Source: Massilia oculi
Lineage (GTDB): Bacteria; Pseudomonadota; Gammaproteobacteria; Burkholderiales; Burkholderiaceae_D
Reading direction: 5' to 3'
DNA: 64,000 nt
Assembly: GCF_003143515.1 (NCBI RefSeq)
Contig: NZ_CP029343.1
Coordinates: 2,852,001-2,916,000, forward strand
Shown: piece after piece, positions 1 to 8,917 of the stretch
Numbering within the stretch: the stretch's first letter is position 1
How the letters are laid out: every line of letters starts with the position of its first letter
Made by a program: the position numbers and the translations under genes
The notes under the pieces: model-generated
What the model saw: the letters and a program-made list of their open reading frames with translations, nothing else
What the model was told of the DNA's origin: nothing
The model's database searches: none

Positions 1-30
1 ATCATCGAAGCGGCGCAGGCCAAGCGCGCC

Positions 31-1089
31 ATGCCCGCCAGCGCCGCCGGCGCCCAGACCCTGCACCTGATGCAGCCGCAGGATGCCGCCCGCTGGGACG
101 CTTTCGTGCGCGCCTGCCCCAACGCCACCTTCTTCCACCTGTCGGGCTGGCAGAAAGTCATCGAGCAGTCGTTCGGCATCAAGACCTGGTTCTACTACGT
201 GGAACAGGACGGACAGATCCAGGGCGTGCTGCCGCTGGCCGAGATCAAGAGCCGCCTGTTCGGCCACTCGCTGGGCGCGATGCCGTTCTGCGTGTACGGC
301 GGCGTGGCCGCGGTCAACGACGGCGCGCGCCTGCTGCTCGACGAAGCGGCCGACCAGCTGGCCAGGAAGCTGGGCGTGGGCCACCTGGAGTACCGCGGCA
401 TGCACCGCGCCCATCCGGGCGACGCCTCCTGGCATACCAAGGAACTGTACGTCACCTTCCGCAAGGAGATCACGGGCGACGACGAGGCCAATATGAACGC
501 CATCCCGCGCAAGCAGCGCGCGATGGTGCGCAAGGGGATCAAGCTGGGCCTCAAGGGCGTGGTCGAGGACAACGTCGATCGCATGTTCGAGGCCTATGCC
601 ACCAGCGTGCTGCGCCTGGGCACCCCGGTGTTCCCGAAAAAATACTTCGCCCTGCTGCAGAAAACCTTCGGCGACGAGTGCGAAGTGCGCACCATCCTTA
701 CCGAAGACGATCGCCTGGTCGGCTCGGTGCTGTCGTTCTACTGGCGCGACGAAGTGGTGCCCTACTACGGCGGCGGCACCGACCTGGCGCGCAGCGTGGC
801 CGGCAACGACTTCATGTACTGGAACCTGATGCAGGCGGCCGCCGCGCGCGGTTGCCGCATCTTCGACTTCGGCCGCAGCAAGCTGGGCACCGGCGCCTAC
901 GACTTCAAGAAGAACTGGGGCTTCGTGGCCGAACCGCTGCCGTATGAATACAAGCTGTACGCATCGACCGCGCTGCCGGACAACAATCCGCTGAACCCGA
1001 AATACCAGTTGTTCATCAAGATGTGGAAGAAGCTGCCGCTGCCGGTAGCGAACTTCCTCGGTCCCTACATCGTGCGCAACCTGGGGTAA
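31..1089 (+). CDS. FemAB-like protein of the XrtA/PEP-CTERM system
   Basis: This is a FemAB/GNAT-fold transferase of the type regularly found beside exosortase A (TIGR03019-like). Such proteins are thought to transfer an aminoacyl or acyl group during EPS or protein modification, but no reaction has been shown. Two acetyltransferase-like halves can be made out; the second contains a GGGTD stretch and an FDFGRS motif near residue 280, typical of FemAB relatives. The frame is open back to base 1 without a stop, so the Met at 31 may be internal and the true start may lie outside the window; no good ribosome-binding site precedes it. The stop overlaps a spurious ATG and lies 4 bases before the next gene, so the two are probably co-transcribed. 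Family confident, substrate unknown. Confidence 0.85.
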   Translation: MPASAAGAQTLHLMQPQDAARWDAFVRACPNATFFHLSGWQKVIEQSFGIKTWFYYVEQDGQIQGVLPLAEIKSRLFGHSLGAMPFCVYGGVAAVNDGARLLLDEAADQLARKLGVGHLEYRGMHRAHPGDASWHTKELYVTFRKEITGDDEANMNAIPRKQRAMVRKGIKLGLKGVVEDNVDRMFEAYATSVLRLGTPVFPKKYFALLQKTFGDECEVRTILTEDDRLVGSVLSFYWRDEVVPYYGGGTDLARSVAGNDFMYWNLMQAAAARGCRIFDFGRSKLGTGAYDFKKNWGFVAEPLPYEYKLYASTALPDNNPLNPKYQLFIKMWKKLPLPVANFLGPYIVRNLG

Positions 1090-1093
1090 TGCC

Positions 1094-2287
1094 GTGCAAG
1101 ACCTGCTGCTGCTGATCCACCGCATCCCCTACCCGCCCAACAAGGGCGACAAGATCCGCTCGTACAACCTGCTCAAGCACCTGGCGCGCGACTACCGGGT
1201 GCACCTGGCCACCTTCGTCGACGACGCCGACGACTGGCAGCACGTGCCCACCGTCGAGGCGATGTGCGCCAGCAGCCATTTCGCGGCCCTGAATCCCCTG
1301 CTGGCGCGCGTGCGCAGCCTGGGCGCGCTGGTCAGGAACCGCTCGCTGTCGCTGGACTACTACCAGGATGCGGGCATGGCGCGCTGGGTCGAGCAGACCG
1401 TGGCCGCGCACGGCATCAAGCGCGTGATGGTGTTCTCGTCGCCGATGGCGCAATACGTCGACCACCATCGCGACGCGCGCCGCGTGATCGACTTTTGCGA
1501 CGTCGACTCGGACAAATGGCGCCAGTACGCCGACAAGAAGTCCTGGCCCATGAGCTGGCTGTACCGCCACGAGGCGCGCCAGCTGCTGCGCTACGAGCGC
1601 CAGGTGGCCAGCCAGTACGACGCTTCGCTGTTCGTCTCCAAGCCCGAGGCCGACCTGTTCCGCCAGCTGGCGCCCGAGAGCGTGGCGCGCATCGGCCACT
1701 TCAGCAACGGGGTGGACACCGACTACTTCTCGCCCGAGCACGAGCTGGCCAGCCCCTATGCGGCCGGTGAAAAGACGCTGGTGTTTACCGGCGCCATGGA
1801 TTACTGGCCCAACGTCGACGCCGTGCAATGGTTCTGCGACGAAGTATTCCCGACCCTGGCCGCGCAAGACCCGGCGCTGCGCTTCTACATCGTCGGCTCG
1901 CGCCCGAACCCGCAGGTCCAGGCCCTGGGCCAGCGCGCGGGCGTGACCGTGACCGGCACCGTGCCCGACGTGCGGCCATACATCCGCCACGCCACGCTGG
2001 CGGTGGCGCCGCTGCGCATCGCGCGCGGCATCCAGAACAAGGTGCTCGAGGCGATGGCCATGGGCACGCCGACCGTGGTCTCGCCGCAGGCGCTGGAAGG
2101 CATCGATGCGGTGCCGGACCAGGAGCTGGCGGTGGCCGACGGCGCCCCGGCCTGGATCGCGGCCCTCGGGGCCCTGCTGGCGAACAGCAACCGTGACATG
2201 GGCCGCGCCGCACGCGCGCGGGTCGAACATCATTACAGCTGGCCGAGCAACCTGGCCTGCATCGAGGAGCGACTGGAATGCTCGTGA
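1094..2287 (+). CDS. XrtA-associated glycosyltransferase (TIGR03087-like)
   Basis: This is a GT-B fold, family 4-like glycosyltransferase of 397 residues, expected to add a sugar to the lipid-linked EPS repeat on the cytoplasmic side of the membrane. The N-terminus carries the IPYPPNKGDKIRSYN motif seen in this exosortase-linked subfamily. The C-terminal half has the nucleotide-sugar-binding pattern, with VFTGAMDYWPN near residue 235 and the E-x7-E-like KVLEAMAMGTPTV stretch near 315. The start codon is GTG at 1094; the nearby ATG at 1089 is out of frame. The stop overlaps the start of xrtA by ten bases, which implies translational coupling. Donor and acceptor sugars cannot be read from the sequence. 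Confidence 0.88.
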   Translation: MQDLLLLIHRIPYPPNKGDKIRSYNLLKHLARDYRVHLATFVDDADDWQHVPTVEAMCASSHFAALNPLLARVRSLGALVRNRSLSLDYYQDAGMARWVEQTVAAHGIKRVMVFSSPMAQYVDHHRDARRVIDFCDVDSDKWRQYADKKSWPMSWLYRHEARQLLRYERQVASQYDASLFVSKPEADLFRQLAPESVARIGHFSNGVDTDYFSPEHELASPYAAGEKTLVFTGAMDYWPNVDAVQWFCDEVFPTLAAQDPALRFYIVGSRPNPQVQALGQRAGVTVTGTVPDVRPYIRHATLAVAPLRIARGIQNKVLEAMAMGTPTVVSPQALEGIDAVPDQELAVADGAPAWIAALGALLANSNRDMGRAARARVEHHYSWPSNLACIEERLECS

Positions 2288-3852
2288 ACCCACCCAAGGA
2301 CCTGGCCGCCGCCGCACCGGGCGCCGCCACCGCGCCGCTGGCGCCCTCGAGCGCGATGCTGATCGCGCTCGCGCTGCTGGCGCCCTTCTTCCTCTACCTC
2401 GGCACCGCCGGGTCGCTGGTGGCGATCTGGAACAGTTCCGAGACCTTCGCCCACGGCTACGCCATCCTGCCGATCAGCCTGTGGCTGATCTGGCGCCGGC
2501 GCGCCGTCTTCAATGCGATCCCGGCGCGGCCCTGGGCCCCGGCCCTGCTGCTGCTGGCGATGCTGGGCGCCGGCTGGCTGCTGGCGCGCATGGGCGAGGT
2601 GCAGGTGGTGATGCAGTACGCCTTCGTGTCGATGTTCCCGGTGATCGCGCTGGCCATGCTGGGGCCGCGCCTGGCCGGGGCACTCGCCTTTCCGCTCCTG
2701 TTCCTGCTGCTGGCCGTGCCCTTCGGCGAAGTCTTCGTCGGCCCGCTGATCAACCTCACCGCCGACTTCACCGTATGGGCGGTGCAGGCCACCGGCATCC
2801 CGGTGCTGCGCAACGGCACCCGCTTCGAGCTGCCGACCGGATCCTGGTCGGTGGTCGAAGCCTGCAGCGGCGTGCGCTACCTGATTTCCTCGTTCACCCT
2901 GGGCTGCCTGTACGCCTACCTGACCTACCGCACGCTGTCCAAGCGCCTGCTGTTCGTGGCGGTATCGATCGTGGTGCCGATCATCGCCAACGGCCTGCGC
3001 GCCTACATGATCGTGATGATCGGCCACCTGTCGGGCATGGAGCTGGCCACCGGCGTCGATCACCTGATCTATGGCTGGGTGTTCTTCGGCCTGGTCATGC
3101 TGCTGATGTTCTGGGTCGGCAGCTTCTGGCGCGATGACGACGAGATCCCGGTCGCTGCCGGGGCCACGCCGGCCGCCGCCATGCCGGGCAACCCGGCGCC
3201 GGCCTCGACCGCCCGCATGGCGGCGATGTGCGCCGCCGTGGTGGCGCTCACCGCCCTGTGGCCGGGCTTCGCGCGCTACAACGACGCCGCCAACCTCAAT
3301 CCTCAGCCGGTCCAGCTGTCCACGGTGGCGGTGAGCTGGCCACAGGTGGCGCCGTTCGCCGACTGGACCCCGCGCTGGATCAACCCGGACGCGACCTACC
3401 GCGCCACCTTCCGCAACAGCGAAACCATGCCGCCGGTCGCGCTCGACATCATGTATTACCGCAACCAGCGCAACGGCAAGGCCCTGATCAGCTCCGTCAA
3501 CACGCTGGCCACCTCGGACGACGCCTGGCACGCCGTCGGCGGCGCGATGCGCAGCGAAACCCTGGATGGCCAGCCGCTGTCCCTGCGCGAGACGCGCCTG
3601 AACGGCCCGGGCGGCCAGATCCTGGTGTGGCAGTGGATGTCGATCGACGGCCACCTGACGGCCAACAACTACGTCGGCAAGCTGTTGCAGGCCCAGGCCA
3701 AGCTGCGCTTCCGCGGCGACGACGGCGCCGTGGTGCTGCTGTCGGCGCCGGTGCGCGACAATCCGGAAGCAGCGCGCGCCGCCCTGCGCGCCTTCCTGGC
3801 GGGCCAGGGCCAGGCGGTCGAGCGCGCGCTGGACCATGCGCGCACCCATTGA
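2278..3852 (+). CDS. xrtA: exosortase A fused to an EpsI-like domain
   Basis: This is the membrane cysteine transpeptidase-like enzyme that recognises PEP-CTERM tails, cleaves them and probably hands the protein to a cell-surface anchor. The first 285 or so residues are a multi-pass exosortase core. The three catalytic residues are visible: Cys196 in ACSGVRY, Arg241 in NGLRAY and His262 in GVDHLIYGW. A linker follows, and from about residue 310 there is a periplasmic EpsI-like domain (DUF3485). The fusion and the 524-residue length fit exosortase A. The ATG overlaps the end of the upstream glycosyltransferase gene. The PEP-CTERM protein at 38,988-39,629 is a likely substrate. Confidence 0.95.
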   Translation: MLVNPPKDLAAAAPGAATAPLAPSSAMLIALALLAPFFLYLGTAGSLVAIWNSSETFAHGYAILPISLWLIWRRRAVFNAIPARPWAPALLLLAMLGAGWLLARMGEVQVVMQYAFVSMFPVIALAMLGPRLAGALAFPLLFLLLAVPFGEVFVGPLINLTADFTVWAVQATGIPVLRNGTRFELPTGSWSVVEACSGVRYLISSFTLGCLYAYLTYRTLSKRLLFVAVSIVVPIIANGLRAYMIVMIGHLSGMELATGVDHLIYGWVFFGLVMLLMFWVGSFWRDDDEIPVAAGATPAAAMPGNPAPASTARMAAMCAAVVALTALWPGFARYNDAANLNPQPVQLSTVAVSWPQVAPFADWTPRWINPDATYRATFRNSETMPPVALDIMYYRNQRNGKALISSVNTLATSDDAWHAVGGAMRSETLDGQPLSLRETRLNGPGGQILVWQWMSIDGHLTANNYVGKLLQAQAKLRFRGDDGAVVLLSAPVRDNPEAARAALRAFLAGQGQAVERALDHARTH

Positions 3853-3863
3853 CGGTCACGACG

Positions 3864-5048
3864 ATGCATAGCGAACTGTCCGTCCTGACTGCCCAGCGGC
3901 CCCTGGTCGTGCACCTGGTCTATTCGCTCGACGTGGGCGGACTGGAAACGCTGCTGGTCGACTGCATCAACCGCCTGCCGCCGGAAAAATACCGGCATGC
4001 GGTGGTGTGCCTGACGCGCTATACGGAGTTCGCCCAGCGCATCACCCAGCCCGGGGTCGAGCTGTACGCCCTGAACAAGCCGCCCGGCAACGGCGTGAAG
4101 GTGCACCGCGACTTCTGGCAGCTGATGCGGCGCCTGCGCCCGGCGATCCTGCATACCTATAACCTGGCGGCGATGGAGTTCTGCTTCACCGCGGCGGTAG
4201 CCGGGGTGCCGGTGCGCATCCACGCCGAGCATGGCCGCGACGCGGCCGACCCGCAGGGCCTGAACAGGAAGCACAACTTCCTGCGCCGCCGCCTGGCGCC
4301 GTTCATCGACCGCTATATCCCGGTGTCCGACGACCTGCAGCGCTGGCTGGCCGACGTGGTCGGCATCCCGGCCGCGAAGAACCACCTGATCAAGAACGGG
4401 GTCGACACCGAGCGCTTCAAGCCGCGCGCGGACGCGGGCGGCGCCGCGCCATGGGGCCCGGACGACATCGTGATCGGCGCCGTGGCGCGGGTGCAGGACG
4501 TCAAGAACCACCGCGGCCTGGTGGCCGCCTTCGCCCTGCTGCGTGAACGCCTGCCCGCCCTGCGCGCGCGCCTGAAGCTCACCATCGTCGGCGACGGTCC
4601 GTTGCTCGGCGCGATCCGCGAGCAGGTGGCAGAAGCCCGCCTGCAGGACGCGGTATGGCTGCCCGGCGCGCGCGCCGACGTGGCCGAACTGCTTCACGGC
4701 TTCGACGTCTTCGCCCTGCCCTCGCTGGCCGAGGGCACGCCGGTCTCGCTGCTCGAGGCGATGGCCTGCGGCCTGCCGTCGGTATGCTCGAACGTCGGCG
4801 GCATCCCCGAAGTGGTCACCGATGGCGTGCAGGGCTTGCTGGTGCCGGTCGACGTGGATGCCCTGGCCGAGGCGCTGGCGCGCTACGCGCAGGACCCGGC
4901 CATGAGGGCGCGCCACGGCGCCGCCGCGCGCGAACGCATCGAAGACAAATACAGCATGGCCGCCATGCTGCGCGCCTATATGGCGCTGTACGACGGCCTG
5001 GTCGCGCGCAAGGCGCCGGCCCGGCTGCGCCAATCCATGAATACTTAA
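3864..5048 (+). CDS. XrtA-associated glycosyltransferase (TIGR03088-like)
   Basis: This is a family 4 GT-B glycosyltransferase of 394 residues, of the kind that sits between xrtA and the amidotransferase gene in exosortase A loci. The N-terminal half begins with VHLVYSLDVGGLE, the usual glycine-rich acceptor-domain loop. The C-terminal half has IVGDGP near residue 250 and the donor-binding PSLAEGTPVSLLEAMACGLP segment near 290. The open frame extends upstream to 3228 inside xrtA, but the Met at 3864 aligns with the family start and lies 11 bases after the xrtA stop. It probably adds one sugar of the EPS repeat; the donor is unknown. Confidence 0.88.
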   Translation: MHSELSVLTAQRPLVVHLVYSLDVGGLETLLVDCINRLPPEKYRHAVVCLTRYTEFAQRITQPGVELYALNKPPGNGVKVHRDFWQLMRRLRPAILHTYNLAAMEFCFTAAVAGVPVRIHAEHGRDAADPQGLNRKHNFLRRRLAPFIDRYIPVSDDLQRWLADVVGIPAAKNHLIKNGVDTERFKPRADAGGAAPWGPDDIVIGAVARVQDVKNHRGLVAAFALLRERLPALRARLKLTIVGDGPLLGAIREQVAEARLQDAVWLPGARADVAELLHGFDVFALPSLAEGTPVSLLEAMACGLPSVCSNVGGIPEVVTDGVQGLLVPVDVDALAEALARYAQDPAMRARHGAAARERIEDKYSMAAMLRAYMALYDGLVARKAPARLRQSMNT

Positions 5049-5070
5049 TCAACGCAGGAAGTGAACCAGC

Positions 5071-6965
5071 ATGTGCGGAATCGTCGGCATTTTTGATACC
5101 CAGGGAACTCGCGAGATCGACCGCGCGGCGCTGGGCCGCATGAACGAAAGCCAGCACCACCGCGGCCCGGACGAAGGCGAGCTGTATCTGGAAACGGCGC
5201 TCGGCATGGGCCACCGGCGGCTGTCGGTGATCGACCTGGCCAGCGGCCAGCAACCGATCCGCAACGCCCAGGGCGACGTGACGATGGTGTTCAACGGCGA
5301 GATCTACAATTACCGCGAGCTGCGCGACGAGCTGGTCGCGCTCGGCTTCGCCTTCCGCACCAAATCGGACACCGAGGTGCTGCTGCACGCCTACCAGGCC
5401 TGGGGCCAGGACTGCCTGCAGCGCCTGCGCGGCATGTTTGCCTTCGCCATCTGGGATCGAAAGAAGCAGACGCTGTTCCTGGCGCGCGACCATCTCGGCG
5501 TCAAGCCGATGTTCTACGCGCTGCTGCCGAACGGCCTGTTCGTGTTCGGCTCCGAACTCAAGTCGATCATGACCCACCCCGAACTGTCGCGCAAGCTCAA
5601 CCCGCGCGCGGTCGAGGATTACTTTGCCTTCGGCTACGTGCCGGAACCGCACACCATCTTCCACGGCGCCTACAAGCTGGCGCCGGGCCACCGCATCACC
5701 CTGCGCGCGGGCGACACGGCGGTCCAGCCGGAACAGTACTGGGACATCCCGTTCCAGCGCGCGCCGCAGCGCCCGATGCAGGAAATCGAGCAGGAGCTGA
5801 CGGCGCGGCTGCAGGAATGCGTGCAGAGCCAGATGGTGGCCGACGTGCCGCTGGGCGCCTTCCTGTCGGGCGGCGTCGACTCGAGCGCGGTGGTGGCGAT
5901 GATGGCGCAGCAGAATCCCGATTCGGTGGTGACCTGCTCGATCGGCTTCGACGACCCCGAGTACGACGAATCGAAATACGCCAACGAAGTCGCCACCCGC
6001 TACCGCACCACCCACCATGCCCAGATCGTGGACAAGGACGACTACGGCCTGATCGATACCCTGGGCCGGCTGTACGACGAACCGTTCGCCGACAGCTCGG
6101 CGATCCCGACCTACCGCGTGTGCCAGCTGGCGCGCAAGCACGTCACGGTGTCGCTGTCGGGCGATGGTGGCGACGAGAGCTTCGCCGGCTACCGCCGCTA
6201 CCGCTTCGCGATGGCCGAGCAGCGCGTGCGCGACAAGGTGCCGGCCGGCCTGCGCAAACCCGTATTCGGCACGCTGGGCCGGCTGTATCCGAAGGCCGAC
6301 TGGGCGCCGCGCATGTTCCGCGCCAAGACCACCTTCGAGGCGCTGGCGCGCGACACGGTCGAAGGCTATTTCCATGGCGTGTCGAAGATGCCGGACCGGA
6401 TCCGGGCCCAGTTGTTCTCGGATGCGTTCAAGCGCGAGCTGCAGGGCTATGAGGCGATCCAGGTGTTCCACGAGCACGCGGCCAGGTCGCCGACCGACGA
6501 TCCGCTGTCGCTGATCCAGTACCTCGACTTCAAGACCTGGCTGCCGGGGACATCCTGACCAAGGTCGACCGCGCCAGCATGGCGCACTCGCTCGAGGTGC
6601 GGGTGCCGCTGCTGGACCACACCTTCGTCGAATGGGCCTCGACCCTGCCGCCCGACATCAAGCTGGGCGGCGGCGAAGGCAAGTACATCTTCAAGAAGTC
6701 GCTCGAGCCTTTCCTGTCGCACGACGTGCTGTACCGCGCCAAGAAGGGTTTCTCGATTCCGCTGGCGGCCTGGCTGCGCGGCCCGCTGCGCGACAAGCTG
6801 CGCGCGGCGGCGCTGTCGCCGCTGCTGCTCGACACCGGCATGTTCAACGAGCGCTTCCTGCGCGAGATGGTCGAACAGCATATCTCCGGCGGCAAGGACT
6901 ACAGCACCCCGCTGTGGTCGGTGCTGATGTTCGAGACCTTCCTGCGGGTCAGCGCCGAGGCCTGA
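5071..6965 (+). pseudogene. XrtA-system amidotransferase (asparagine synthase-like), frameshifted
   Basis: This is a class II glutamine amidotransferase/asparagine synthetase-like protein found in exosortase A loci (TIGR03108-like). It probably amidates a sugar acid or an acyl group of the EPS. The N-terminus MCGIVGIF supplies the catalytic Cys2, and the synthetase half has the ATP-binding SGGVDSS motif near residue 271. An AGGAAG-type ribosome-binding site precedes the ATG. The reading frame breaks at 6546-6549. There CCGGGGAC gives Pro-Gly-Thr-Ser-stop (6558), while the expected Pro-Gly-Asp-Ile-Leu-Thr continues in the next frame to 6965. Restoring one G gives a 631-residue protein, the usual family length. 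The loss is in a G run, so a sequencing error is as likely as a true mutation. Confidence 0.88.
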
Positions 6966-6975
6966 AACAATGTAA

Positions 6976-7007
6976 AAAGCCCGCGGTTCGCAAGAACCGC
7001 GGGCTTT
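6976..7007. terminator. bidirectional intrinsic terminator
   Basis: An 11-bp perfect stem (GCCCGCGGTTC with its complement) around a GCAA loop is flanked by A residues on the left and T residues on the right. It lies between the convergent ends of the amidotransferase gene and the reverse glycosyltransferase-like gene and can serve both. Confidence 0.85.
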
Positions 7008-7026
7008 CGGCAAGCCTGCGACGCCG

Positions 7027-7908
7027 CTAGCGCGAACGCGTCAGGCGTCCCAGATACCACTGGGCCATCGAGACATACCGCTTGCGCCACTGGCGCAGCC
7101 AGGCCTTCGGCGGCTTGATCGGATGCCACAGCACGTCCTTCTGGCGCCCGGGGCGCAGGCGGATATTCAGCGTGCCGAAGGTGCCGTTCTTGGCGAAGCC
7201 GTCGTTGGGCACGCCGTGGTAGCGCTTGTTGCGGTCTTCCTCGGCCACGAACTCGCCGGCGCCGCCGAAGTCGACCACGTTCATGCCGCCATGCTTGAGG
7301 ATCGTGGCCCAGGCGTTCTCGCTGTGGGCGGTCCAGCCGGCGCGGTAGTAGCGGTCGATGAGGTCGAGCGCCGCGCCGCTGATGCGGAAGAACGTCAGGA
7401 ACACCAGCCAGCTGTCGGCCGGCTTGAGGTCCAGGCCGGGCGCGTGCAGCATCGCGGAATACGTCCATTCCTCCTCGCCGCGCGCCAGGTGGGCGGCCAG
7501 CAGGTCGCCCTCGCGATGGGCCAGTCCGGCGAACAGGTCGTACAGCTCGCCCGAGTACTCGACGTCGTCCTCGACCACCCAATACTCGGCAAATTGCGGC
7601 TCTGCGCGCCGGAACAGCAGCGGCGGCAGGTCGCAGTTGCCGGGAATGAGCTTGAATGGACGCGCGGCGCCCTTGGCCGGATAGCCGAGGGTATCGATGG
7701 CGTCCGGGCCGTACACATGGTGCTCGATCTCGACGCCGTCGAGCACCACCTTGCGCACCTCGGTCCTGGCATTCGGCGTGTACGAGATGGCGGCGAAGCG
7801 GCATTGCGGTCCCAGGCGCAGGAAAGCGGCGCGAAAACGCAGCAGGCGCTTTTTCACGGCGGCCGGGTCGGTGGTCTGGAACAGCAGGATCTGAGGCTGG
7901 TCGTTCAT
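7027..7908 (-). CDS. putative glycosyltransferase-like protein of the EPS locus
   Basis: This 293-residue soluble protein is not firmly recognised. A VVEDDVEYSG segment near residue 115 resembles the DxD-like metal/nucleotide-sugar site of GT-A enzymes. The N-terminal ILLFQTTDP strand and the later aromatic-rich blocks would fit such a fold. The ATG at 7908 lies 13 bases after the epimerase stop, making it the third gene of a reverse operon with UDP-glucose dehydrogenase and the epimerase. An upstream in-frame extension runs inside the epimerase gene and is spurious. From context it may use the sugar made by its two neighbours, possibly glucuronate or galacturonate. That role is inference. 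Confidence 0.55.
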   Translation of the reverse strand: MNDQPQILLFQTTDPAAVKKRLLRFRAAFLRLGPQCRFAAISYTPNARTEVRKVVLDGVEIEHHVYGPDAIDTLGYPAKGAARPFKLIPGNCDLPPLLFRRAEPQFAEYWVVEDDVEYSGELYDLFAGLAHREGDLLAAHLARGEEEWTYSAMLHAPGLDLKPADSWLVFLTFFRISGAALDLIDRYYRAGWTAHSENAWATILKHGGMNVVDFGGAGEFVAEEDRNKRYHGVPNDGFAKNGTFGTLNIRLRPGRQKDVLWHPIKPPKAWLRQWRKRYVSMAQWYLGRLTRSR

Positions 7909-7921
7909 GCTCGATCCCGCC

Positions 7922-8917
7922 TCATTTGCGTGCCGGCGCCCAGTCCCGGTACCAGGCCCAGAAACTGGCCAGACCGGCGGCCAGCGGCGTGGTCGGCGCG
8001 AAGTCGACCCAGGCCTTGAGCTTGTCGATCGAGGCATGGGTGGCCGGCACGTCGCCCGGCTGCATCGGCAGGAATTCCTTGCGCGCCTCGATGCCCATCG
8101 CGCCTTCCAGCGTCTGGATGAAGTCCAGCACCCGCACCGGATTGTGGTTGCCGATGTTGAACACGGTGTGCGCCGCGCGCGTCTCCGTGGCCGGCGTCGG
8201 CTTGAACAGCAGCCGCACCACGCCTTCGACGATGTCGTCGATATAGGTGAAGTCGCGCGTGAGCAGGCCTTCGGCGAACACCGGAATCGTGGCGCCGCGC
8301 GCCATCTTCTCGGCAAAGCTGAAATAGGCCATGTCAGGACGGCCCCACGGTCCGTACACCGTGAAGAAGCGCAGGCCGGTGGCCGGCAGCTTGAACAGGT
8401 GGCTGTACGAGTGCGCCATCAGCTCGTTGGACTTCTTGGTGGCGGCGTACAGCGAAACCGGGGCGTCGACCTGGTCGTCCTCGCTGAACGGCACCTTGGC
8501 GTTGGCGCCATAGACGCTGCTGCTGCTGGCGTACAGCAGGTGCTCGATCTTGCCGTGGCGGCAGGCTTCGAGGATGTTGCCGAAGGCGACCAGGTTCGAC
8601 TGCACGTAGGCGGCCGGGTTCTCGAGCGAGTAGCGTACTCCGGCCTGGGCCGCCAGGTGCACCACCAGCGTCGGTCGCTCGCGCTCGAACAGCGCCGTGA
8701 CCTGGGCCGCGTCGCTCAATTCCACCGTGTGGCAGGGCACGCCGGCCGGCGCCAGCAAGGCCGCCACGCGGTCGTGCTTCAAACGCGGATCGTAGTAGTC
8801 GTTGAAATTGTCGCAGCCGACCACCTGGTGGCCCATGGCCGCCAGGCGCGCCGCCACGAAACTGCCGACGAAGCCGGCGGCGCCCGTGACCAGGATGCGG
8901 TGGGTGCCCGTGATCAT
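7922..8917 (-). CDS. NAD-dependent nucleotide-sugar 4-epimerase (UDP-glucuronate epimerase type)
   Basis: This is an extended short-chain dehydrogenase/reductase that interconverts C4 epimers of a UDP-sugar, most likely UDP-glucuronate and UDP-galacturonate. The Rossmann motif TGAAGFVG lies at residues 11-18. The catalytic Tyr157 and Lys161 are in YAATK, and a Ser-rich SSSSVYG strand sits near 131-137. The 331-residue length fits the capsule-type UDP-glucuronate epimerases. The ATG shares a base with the stop of the upstream UDP-glucose dehydrogenase gene (TGATG), so the two are translationally coupled. The pairing with that enzyme is the main argument for a uronic-acid substrate; a UDP-glucose 4-epimerase remains possible. 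Confidence 0.88.
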   Translation of the reverse strand: MITGTHRILVTGAAGFVGSFVAARLAAMGHQVVGCDNFNDYYDPRLKHDRVAALLAPAGVPCHTVELSDAAQVTALFERERPTLVVHLAAQAGVRYSLENPAAYVQSNLVAFGNILEACRHGKIEHLLYASSSSVYGANAKVPFSEDDQVDAPVSLYAATKKSNELMAHSYSHLFKLPATGLRFFTVYGPWGRPDMAYFSFAEKMARGATIPVFAEGLLTRDFTYIDDIVEGVVRLLFKPTPATETRAAHTVFNIGNHNPVRVLDFIQTLEGAMGIEARKEFLPMQPGDVPATHASIDKLKAWVDFAPTTPLAAGLASFWAWYRDWAPARK

